From contig NZ_AUAF01000043.1 in the NCBI RefSeq assembly GCF_000428585.1, forward strand, positions 1-34,151: DNA of 34,151 bases, read 5' to 3'. The DNA is from Zooshikella ganghwensis DSM 15267. GTDB taxonomy: Bacteria > Pseudomonadota > Gammaproteobacteria > Pseudomonadales > Zooshikellaceae. Positions 7,895 through 14,719 of this stretch are shown here, in pieces. The notes beneath the pieces were generated by a model. That model saw nothing but the letters and a program-made list of their open reading frames with translations, was not told the origin of the DNA and ran no database searches. A program made the position numbers and the translations under genes. Within the stretch, counting starts at the first letter, position 1. Each line of letters begins with the position of its first letter.

Positions 7895-8400
7895 AAAATA
7901 AAAGTTTCTTCTTCTTAACCCTTAATACCTTTTGATTATTATATTTCTTCAATTATTTCCTGCCTGCTTAATTAAAAATTTTTTGATATATAAAACTGAA
8001 TGTTACGGTGTGATAATTAACTGTATCGTGTTAGTGATATATTTTTATGCTGTTGAATTCGTTTGTTAGTTTTTAACTATTGGTTTGTCATTGTTTGTTT
8101 TATAAAATATTTATTGGTGATTGTAGAAATATTTGGTGTAATTTTTTATTTAAAAATATGTTAAAAAGCTTAAGCTGTTGTCGGATTTTATAGGTTGAGT
8201 TTTTTGCTATGAGCAATTTTCGGTAGTGTCTTAGGAGAAAATCTGATATCACGATTAGTTAATTAATTCTTGCTATTTTAGTTGATGATTTAAAAGTCGA
8301 TTTCTTTACTTGACAGTCGCGCCAAAAAAATATTTGCTGATAGAGGTGGATAGCTCAAAGCTAAAAATACAAGGATGTCACTCTTTACAGGGAATTTTAT
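7895..8400. other. Very AT-rich 506-base spacer between copy 3 and the aminopeptidase gene
   Basis: No gene or remnant of a zincin is seen on either strand. A possible promoter for the aminopeptidase is TTGACA at 8310-8315 with TATTTG at 8331-8336 (15-base spacer, shorter than ideal). No terminator follows the 7894 stop, so read-through from the previous gene is possible. The direct upstream sequence of ATG 8401 has only a weak GGGA (8390s). Confidence 0.45.
8310..8336 (+). promoter_or_regulatory. Candidate promoter of the aminopeptidase gene
   Basis: There is a perfect -35 hexamer TTGACA (8310-8315) and a weak -10 TATTTG (8331-8336), 65 bases before the start codon. The 15-base spacer and weak -10 make this tentative. 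Confidence 0.3.
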
Positions 8401-10044
8401 ATGAAAATCAAAAAGGTTACGGCAGGGATAATTACTTCGTTGGTTTTAACGGGTAGCCTTGTGACTTCAAGCCTGAGCGTGGGCAACACAATTGCCGATG
8501 AGAAGCAGAAGCTTTGGGTTACAATGGGCTCAGATGCTTATGCTGGAATACAGCAACTTATGGGTAACCAGCTTCCTAAATACACAATTTCTAGTTTGGC
8601 TCAGACTGATGTTGCGGTAACACAGCTTGATCCCGCTCATCTTGATTTGATTTCGTATTATATGCATGCCAAATATAAGCGTTGTGGTGGTTTTATGGTG
8701 CATGATTCTTATGCTGATGCCGTTAAGTCAGCTAATGAGATGATTGCGAATAAGACAGAATCATTAGTAACCATTGACTACACAATAGACCAACAAAAAG
8801 TAGTGAATGCTTTTCTACCACAGTTACAAGAGAGTGATATTCGTACGACAATTGATGGCATGGCTAACTTTCATAACCGCTATTATCAAAGTGATACAGG
8901 CAAAGATGCCTCTGGCTGGATTAAAAATACCTGGGAACGTTTAACCAATGGGCGAGCCGATACCAAGGTGGAGTTATATCAACACAGTAGATGGAAACAG
9001 CCTTCTGTGATTATGACCTTACAAGGTGACGGGAGTACTGATGAAGTGGTGGTTATTGGTGGACACATGGACTCTATCAACCATAACGTCAGTGATAAAT
9101 TGAGAGCACGAGCACCTGGTGCCGATGATAATGCTTCGGGGATTGCCACTATTACAGATGTAATCAAAGTAATGATGGCAAATAACTATAAGCCAAAGCG
9201 AACCATCAAGTTTATGGCTTATGCTGCTGAAGAGGTAGGCCTGCTAGGCTCGGATGATATCGCTGAAGATATGAAAGGTCAGGGAGCAAATGTGGTTGGG
9301 GTTATGCAACTTGATATGACCAATTACCAGGGATCATCTTATGACTATGCATTGGTAACGGATTATACCAATTCAGCACAAAATGAATTTTTAAAGCGGC
9401 TAATTAGCCAGTATCTTTCTCAATATACGTATACCACAATGCGTTGTGGTTATGCTTGCTCTGATCATGCTTCCTGGCACCGTCAGGGGTACGCTGCGAG
9501 TATGCCATTTGAAGCTCCCATGCAGCAAAGTAATCGTTATATTCATACGGCCAATGACACCCTTGATAAGTCGGGCAATAACGCAAACCACGCATTAAAA
9601 TTTGCTCAATTAGCGACAGCATTCTTAGTTGAAATGGCCAAGAGCGCTGGTGATGATGGCGATGGGGACGATCAAGGTGAGTACAAACAGTTTTACTCCG
9701 CTATCGGTTTCTGTCTTGATGTACAGGACTCAAAAACACCACTGGCTAATGAGTGTAGTAAAGCTGATGGCCAACAGTGGATGCTGGGTAATGATGGAAC
9801 AATGAAGTCTAAGCGTTATAAAGACTCGTGTCTGACAGTGACAGATAGTAGTGGAAGTGGTGGCTCTGTTGCTATGGAAAAATGCGCTGGCAGCAATAGT
9901 CAAAAATGGACGCTTAATGGTGATGCATTAGTGAATGACAGCTTGGCAGATCGAGCACTAACAGTTTATGGATACAGGCAGGGTGCTAAAGTTGGTATGT
10001 GGTATGATTGGGGTCAGGATTACCAGCGTTGGAGTTGGAAATAA
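8401..10044 (+). CDS. Secreted M28 leucyl aminopeptidase (Vibrio/Aeromonas type) with C-terminal ricin-type lectin domain
   Basis: The protein has 547 residues with an N-terminal signal peptide (~1-32) and a pro-region (~33-130). The two-zinc M28 domain (~135-415) has the ligands and catalytic residues of the Vibrio proteolyticus enzyme: GGHMDS (His222), PGADDNASG (Asp242), AAEEVG (catalytic Glu277, ligand Glu278), QLDMTN (Asp305) and RYIHTANDT (His382). It also has the CGYACSDH disulfide loop. It should remove N-terminal hydrophobic residues from peptides outside the cell. After an acidic Gly/Asp linker (~417-425), residues ~426-547 form a beta-trefoil lectin with three Q-x-W motifs (QQW, QKW, QRW) and a CLDV/CLTV start, where relatives often carry a PPC domain instead. 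It would complement the endopeptidase at 4954 by trimming released peptides. The terminator at 10087 ends the unit. Confidence 0.95.
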   Translation: MKIKKVTAGIITSLVLTGSLVTSSLSVGNTIADEKQKLWVTMGSDAYAGIQQLMGNQLPKYTISSLAQTDVAVTQLDPAHLDLISYYMHAKYKRCGGFMVHDSYADAVKSANEMIANKTESLVTIDYTIDQQKVVNAFLPQLQESDIRTTIDGMANFHNRYYQSDTGKDASGWIKNTWERLTNGRADTKVELYQHSRWKQPSVIMTLQGDGSTDEVVVIGGHMDSINHNVSDKLRARAPGADDNASGIATITDVIKVMMANNYKPKRTIKFMAYAAEEVGLLGSDDIAEDMKGQGANVVGVMQLDMTNYQGSSYDYALVTDYTNSAQNEFLKRLISQYLSQYTYTTMRCGYACSDHASWHRQGYAASMPFEAPMQQSNRYIHTANDTLDKSGNNANHALKFAQLATAFLVEMAKSAGDDGDGDDQGEYKQFYSAIGFCLDVQDSKTPLANECSKADGQQWMLGNDGTMKSKRYKDSCLTVTDSSGSGGSVAMEKCAGSNSQKWTLNGDALVNDSLADRALTVYGYRQGAKVGMWYDWGQDYQRWSWK

Positions 10045-10086
10045 CTATTTAAGTCTTCAGTCGTGTTTTTAAACATAAAATACTAT

Positions 10087-10118
10087 AAAAAAAGCCCATC
10101 AACTGATGGGCTTTTTTT
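10087..10118. terminator. Bidirectional rho-independent terminator between the aminopeptidase and aceF
   Basis: AGCCCATCA (10093-10101) and TGATGGGCT (10104-10112) pair, flanked by seven A (10087-10093) and seven T (10112-10118). It lies between two convergent genes and should serve both. Confidence 0.95.
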
Positions 10119-10140
10119 GACTCTTAAGGCGTGATGAGTA

Positions 10141-11760
10141 CTAAAGCAGTAGTTCTCTAATATCGCCAAGTGCAGCTGCCAGAACAGCAGCAAAACGTGC
10201 TGCATCTGCACCATTAATAGCTCTGTGATCGTAGGATAAACACAGTGGTAACATTAAGCGTGGCAAAAACTCTTTACCGTTCCAGACCGGCTTCATGCTC
10301 GCTTTGGAGACACCGAGAATACCAACTTCTGGTGTATTTACGATTGGCGTAAATGCTGTTCCACCGATACTGCCAAGGCTTGAAATGGTAAAACATGCGC
10401 CTTGCATTTCTGCTGGGCTGAGTTTTTTATCTTTCGCTTTTGCTGCTAACTCAACAGTTTCCTGCGCAAGTTGTGTCAAACTCTTCTTATCGGCATCACG
10501 AATCACGGGTACCAATAAGCCATCAGGTGTATCTACGGCAAACCCAATGTGGAAGTAATCTTTCATGATTAATGCATCACCTGTTGGGTTGAGTGAAGCA
10601 TTAAACTGAGGAATGGCTTTTAGAGCATGAACACAGGCCTTAATGATAAAAGGCAGTGGCGTCATTTTAACGCCTTTTTCTTTTTGCGCTTTACGGAATG
10701 TTTCCAGCTCAGTGATATCGGCTTCTTCAAACTGTGTTACATGAGGAACATTCAGCCAAGAGCGATGTAAGTTGAAGGCTCCCACTTTACGCAAGCGTGT
10801 TAGTGGCTCTTCACGAACTGGGCCAAACTGGCTGAAGTCAATAGCTGGAACAGCAGGAATTGCGCCCATACCTTCTGCAGCAGGTGCTGCTTTAGGTTTA
10901 TTTAACTGCTCACTGACATACTGCTGGACGTCTTCTTTTAGAATACGTCCACGTGGGCCAGAGCCTCTTACCAATGCTAAATCAACACCAAACTCACGGG
11001 CTAACTTGCGTACAGCTGGTCCAGCATGAATACGCTTGCTAGGCTCCTGCAGTTGAGCTGAAGCTGTGCTAGCTGCTTGAGCGGGTGCTGGCGACTTGGC
11101 TGTGGTTGGAGCACTTGCTGCAGGTGTTGCTGTTGTTTTTTGCTGAGGCTGAGATGAAGGTGTAGCAGGTTTGGCAGAACCTTTAGTCTCAAGCTCCAGG
11201 ATCGCATCACCTATAGAGACTTTATCATCGACCTTAAGCAGAATTTTTTTCACGACACCTGCTTTGGGGGCAGGTACTTCCATCGTGGCTTTATCTGACT
11301 CAAGAACAACCAGAGAGTCTTCTTCGGCAACTTCATCACCGACATTGACACAGATTTCAATGACGGGGACATCATCGCTACCAATGTCAGGAACCTTGAT
11401 GGTTTCTACTGCAGTTTCAGTAGAGGCTTCTGCAGCGGGTGCTGACGCTTCTTCTACAGTAGGTTCATTGGCAGGCTCTTCTGCTACAGGCTGACTAGGT
11501 GCTTCAGCTTGAGCACCACCAATAGCAGTGCTTAGAACTAAAATTTCATCGCCTTCAGAAACTTTGTCCCCAACCTTGACCAAGATTTCTTTGATTTGGC
11601 CAGCCTTGGGGCAGGGGATTTCCATTGTGGCTTTATCTGACTCTAATACAAGCAGTGACTCTTCTTCAGCAACGTCACTGCCCACACTGACGGAAATTTC
11701 AATGATTTCGACGTCATCACTGCCACCGATATCGGGTACTTTAATAATCTCGTCTGTCAT
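10141..11760 (-). CDS. aceF: Pyruvate dehydrogenase E2, dihydrolipoamide acetyltransferase
   Basis: This E2 core subunit of the pyruvate dehydrogenase complex moves the acetyl group from E1 to CoA. The 539-residue protein has two lipoyl domains, each with the ESDKATME motif (lipoyl Lys43 and Lys157), separated by Ala/Pro/Glu-rich linkers. A peripheral-subunit-binding domain follows (~242-280, AGPAVRKLAREFGVDL and GPRGRILKEDV), then the acetyltransferase domain (~310-539) ending with the active-site segment SYDHRAINGADAARF. The usual HxxxD is His512 with Asn516; Asn at this site is, as I recall, also found in Azotobacter E2p, so it need not mean loss of function. E. coli has three lipoyl domains, Pseudomonas-type two. 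The gene follows aceE by 35 bases on the same strand and is probably co-transcribed. No E3 (lpd) gene is in the window. Confidence 0.97.
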   Translation of the reverse strand: MTDEIIKVPDIGGSDDVEIIEISVSVGSDVAEEESLLVLESDKATMEIPCPKAGQIKEILVKVGDKVSEGDEILVLSTAIGGAQAEAPSQPVAEEPANEPTVEEASAPAAEASTETAVETIKVPDIGSDDVPVIEICVNVGDEVAEEDSLVVLESDKATMEVPAPKAGVVKKILLKVDDKVSIGDAILELETKGSAKPATPSSQPQQKTTATPAASAPTTAKSPAPAQAASTASAQLQEPSKRIHAGPAVRKLAREFGVDLALVRGSGPRGRILKEDVQQYVSEQLNKPKAAPAAEGMGAIPAVPAIDFSQFGPVREEPLTRLRKVGAFNLHRSWLNVPHVTQFEEADITELETFRKAQKEKGVKMTPLPFIIKACVHALKAIPQFNASLNPTGDALIMKDYFHIGFAVDTPDGLLVPVIRDADKKSLTQLAQETVELAAKAKDKKLSPAEMQGACFTISSLGSIGGTAFTPIVNTPEVGILGVSKASMKPVWNGKEFLPRLMLPLCLSYDHRAINGADAARFAAVLAAALGDIRELLL

Positions 11761-11795
11761 TTGCGTGTTACCTTAATTATTCTTTGACTGAAGGA

Positions 11796-14453
11796 TTAGC
11801 ACTTAACGGGGTTCACTTTTTCAGGGTCAATGCCGTACTTCTGCATTGCCTTGGTAACCACGCTGGCTTCAATAAGCCCTTCTTCTTTCAGTGCATTTAA
11901 GGCAGCGATAGTGATGAAGTAACGATCTACTTCAAAGAATTCACGCAGCTTTTTACGAGAGTCACTACGGCCAAAGCCATCAGTACCTAATACCACATAA
12001 CGTGAAGGAATGAACTCGCGAACCTGATCAGCATAAAGCTTCATGTAGTCTGTAGCCGCAACAACAGGGCCTTGACGGTTTGCGAAGCAGTTAGTCACAT
12101 AAGGCACTTTGGCTTCAGACTCTGGGTGCATCTGGTTCCAGCGCTTGACTTCTAGAGCTTCACGACGCAGCTCATTGAAGCTGGTCGCGCTCCAAATGTC
12201 AGACTCAACCTTAAAGTCTTTTTTCAACAGTTCTGCTGCTGCACGTACTTCTTGCAGAATAGTGCCACAGCCCATGAGCTGAACTTTTAGCTTAGCCTTA
12301 CGTGAGTTTTCTTCGAGGCAGTATAGACCTTTCAGAATACCATCAATCACTGCAGGATCTTCAGGCAGGGCAGGGTGCTGGTAGTTCTCATTCATGGTGG
12401 TGATGTAATAGAACACATTTTCCTGTTCGGTATACATTCGACGAATACCATCACGAACAATCACAGCAAGCTCGTAGCCATAAGTTGGGTCATAGCTAAT
12501 ACAGTTTGGAATAGTGGAAGCCAAAATATGACTGTGGCCATCTTGGTGCTGTAAGCCTTCACCATTCAATGTTGTCCGGCCTGAAGTAGCACCAATCAGG
12601 AAGCCTCGAGCCTGAATATCACCAGACGCCCAAGCCAGGTCACCTGTCCGCTGGAATCCGAACATAGAGTAAAATGCATAGAACGGAATCATGGGTACAT
12701 TGTTGAAGCTGTAGGCTGTTGCGGCAGCAACCCACGCTGAATGTGCGCCAGCTTCGTTAATACCTTCTTGTAGAATCTGACCTTTTTTGTCCTCTTTGTA
12801 GAACATAACCTGGTCAGAATCCATTGGCTCATAGAGCTGTCCTGCAGAAGAGTAAATACCCAACTGGCGGAACATACCTTCCATACCAAAGGTGCGGGCT
12901 TCATCAGGAACAATAGGCACCACATGCTTGCCAATGGCCTTGTCTTTAACTAAAACGCTCAGGATACGGACAAAGGCCATGGTCGTTGAAATTTCACGCT
13001 CACCACTACCTTTAGTCACTTGCTCAAAGGCTTTTAGTTCAGGGGTGGGCAATGAAGAGCTCTTGGTTCGGCGTTGTGGGATATAACCGCCCAGCGATTC
13101 ACGGCGTTTGCGCATGTAGACCATTTCTGGACTGTCGGCATCAGGGCAGTAGTATGGTACGTTTTCAAGTTCATCATCTTTGATAGGGATATCAAAGCGG
13201 TCACGGAATGCTTTCAGCTCATCTAGCTTCAGCTTTTTCAGTGAGTGTGTAGTATTAGCCGCCATACCACTACCAGTTTCATAACCTTTAACGGTCTTAG
13301 CAAGGATAACGGTTGGCTGACCAGTATGGTTAACCGCCGCATGGTAAGCAGCGTAAACCTTGTAAGGGTCATGACCACCACGGTTGAGCTTGTAGATATC
13401 GTCATCTGACAAGTGCTCAACCATTTTCAGTGTTTCAGCGTGTTTACCAAAGAAGTGCTCACGAGTATAAGAACCACCTTTAGCTTTATAGTTTTGGTAG
13501 TCTCCATCAACGCACTCATCCATACGTTGCTGTAATAAACCATGATCGTCTTGGGCAAACAGAGGATCCCAATGACGACCCCAAACTACTTTTATCACAT
13601 TCCAGCCAGCACCGCGGAACTGGCCTTCAAGTTCCTGGATAATTTTGCCATTACCACGAACCGGACCATCTAGGCGTTGCAGGTTACAGTTAACAACAAA
13701 AATAAGGTTGTCCAGCTTCTCGCGACCGGCCATGCCAATGGCACCCATAGATTCAGGCTCATCCATTTCACCATCGCCTAAGAATGCCCAGACTTTGCGG
13801 TTGCCCGCCTTAGCCATTTCCCGGTTTTCCAAGTACTTCATGAAGTGAGCTTGGTAAATAGCTTGCAGAGGACCTAGACCCATAGAAACGGTTGGGAATT
13901 GCCAAAAGTCAGGCATCAACCAAGGGTGTGGATAAGATGATAAACCATTGCCATCCACTTCACGGCGGAAGTTATCAAGCTGTTGTGCTGTGATCCGGCC
14001 TTCTAAGAATGCACGTGAATAGATGCCTGGGGCAGTATGGCCTTGGAAGTAAATCAGGTCGCCATCATCTTCATCGTTGGGACCTTTAAAAAAGTAGTTA
14101 AAGCCAATGTCATACAAAGTTGCGCTGGATGCAAAGCTGGAGATATGTCCACCAAGATCATCTGGACTCATGTTTGCTCGCATTACCATCGCCATCGCAT
14201 TCCAACGCACCAACGAACGGATGCGGCGTTCCATAAATAAGTCGCCTGGCATGCGTGCTTCACGAGAAGAAGGAATCGTATTGCGGTAAGGTGTTGTAAT
14301 GGCGTATGGAAGTTGAGTTCCTTTACGGCTCGCATAACGGGCTAGGCGAGTCAGTAAATAATGCGCACGATCTTCCCCCTCTTTTTCGAGTACAGACTCT
14401 AGCGCTTCGAGCCACTCTTGGGTTTCAATAGGATCCACATCATTTTGCATCAT
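11796..14453 (-). CDS. aceE: Pyruvate dehydrogenase E1, homodimeric type
   Basis: This thiamine-diphosphate-dependent E1 decarboxylates pyruvate and acetylates the lipoyl group of AceF. The 885-residue length matches the single-chain gammaproteobacterial E1. Recognisable stretches include DPIETQEWLEAL near the N-terminus, GHTAPGIYSRAFLEGR, the ThDP-binding GDGEMDEPESMGA with a following NCNLQRLDGPVRGN segment (~225-270), GQILQEGINEAGA with the activating Glu (~520), FYSMFGFQRTGD, and the C-terminal VLGTDGFGRSDSR. The start ATG has GGAG about eight bases upstream. The gene is divergent from glnE; the intergenic region holds a TATAAT and two operator-like palindromes. No anomalies are seen. Confidence 0.98.
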   Translation of the reverse strand: MMQNDVDPIETQEWLEALESVLEKEGEDRAHYLLTRLARYASRKGTQLPYAITTPYRNTIPSSREARMPGDLFMERRIRSLVRWNAMAMVMRANMSPDDLGGHISSFASSATLYDIGFNYFFKGPNDEDDGDLIYFQGHTAPGIYSRAFLEGRITAQQLDNFRREVDGNGLSSYPHPWLMPDFWQFPTVSMGLGPLQAIYQAHFMKYLENREMAKAGNRKVWAFLGDGEMDEPESMGAIGMAGREKLDNLIFVVNCNLQRLDGPVRGNGKIIQELEGQFRGAGWNVIKVVWGRHWDPLFAQDDHGLLQQRMDECVDGDYQNYKAKGGSYTREHFFGKHAETLKMVEHLSDDDIYKLNRGGHDPYKVYAAYHAAVNHTGQPTVILAKTVKGYETGSGMAANTTHSLKKLKLDELKAFRDRFDIPIKDDELENVPYYCPDADSPEMVYMRKRRESLGGYIPQRRTKSSSLPTPELKAFEQVTKGSGEREISTTMAFVRILSVLVKDKAIGKHVVPIVPDEARTFGMEGMFRQLGIYSSAGQLYEPMDSDQVMFYKEDKKGQILQEGINEAGAHSAWVAAATAYSFNNVPMIPFYAFYSMFGFQRTGDLAWASGDIQARGFLIGATSGRTTLNGEGLQHQDGHSHILASTIPNCISYDPTYGYELAVIVRDGIRRMYTEQENVFYYITTMNENYQHPALPEDPAVIDGILKGLYCLEENSRKAKLKVQLMGCGTILQEVRAAAELLKKDFKVESDIWSATSFNELRREALEVKRWNQMHPESEAKVPYVTNCFANRQGPVVAATDYMKLYADQVREFIPSRYVVLGTDGFGRSDSRKKLREFFEVDRYFITIAALNALKEEGLIEASVVTKAMQKYGIDPEKVNPVKC

Positions 14454-14499
14454 TTATATTGCTCCAGGTCTTAGAAGCCTTGGGATCAGGCGTATAATG

Positions 14500-14505
14500 A
14501 TTATA
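14500..14505 (-). promoter_or_regulatory. Candidate -10 element of the aceE-aceF promoter
   Basis: On the minus strand this reads TATAAT, a perfect -10 hexamer, 46 bases upstream of the aceE start. No good -35 lies 16-18 bases further upstream, which would fit an activator-dependent or regulated promoter. A TTGTAGC sequence resembling half of the nearby palindromes directly precedes it on the minus strand. Confidence 0.4.
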
Positions 14506-14570
14506 GCTACAAGGTTGTTAGCGCTTGATTATCTAAGAATTGAAAAGATTATTACGATTTTAATCTTTTT

Positions 14571-14589
14571 TATGTAGTAATACTACATA
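14571..14589. promoter_or_regulatory. Operator-like perfect 19-bp palindrome between aceE and glnE
   Basis: TATGTAGTAATACTACATA is perfectly symmetric (9-1-9, centre 14580). Together with the related site at 14624-14638 (centre 51 bases away, about five helical turns) it looks like a dimeric-repressor operator controlling the divergent aceE or glnE promoters. The half site TGTAGTA has the general form of GntR-type sites but does not match the E. coli PdhR sequence as I recall it (AATTGGTnnnACCAATT). The regulator is unknown. Confidence 0.6.
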
Positions 14590-14623
14590 TTGATCCAATT
14601 TGGGGTCTTTCAGGCTGAGTTTA

Positions 14624-14638
14624 TGTAGTAAAGCTACA
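14624..14638. promoter_or_regulatory. Second, imperfect copy of the aceE/glnE operator-like site
   Basis: TGTAGTAAAGCTACA has matching five-base arms (TGTAG/CTACA) and shares TATGTAGTA on its left side with the perfect palindrome at 14571. It lies 82 bases before the glnE start codon. The common left half at the same orientation argues against chance. Confidence 0.5.
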
Positions 14639-14719
14639 AAAAATGTAAGGCTAAAAACTGTTCAAAACCTTTAGGTTGTACCTTCTCATCTGTCAAGTTT
14701 GAGTCAATAAGGATTAGCA

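Noticed and set aside
7895-8400. A hidden zincin remnant between copy 3 and the aminopeptidase gene
   Set aside because: The region is very AT-rich with frequent stops in all frames, and shows no HExxH-like or Met-turn sequence.
10200-14300. Long open frames on the plus strand opposite aceF and aceE
   Set aside because: They are low-complexity mirror frames of two strongly conserved genes with no ribosome binding sites or recognisable domains.
14543-14571. AAAAGATT / AATCTTTT inverted repeat near the aceE promoter as a terminator
   Set aside because: The stem is pure A-T apart from one pair, the loop is long, and it lies between two divergent genes, where a terminator has no obvious role.
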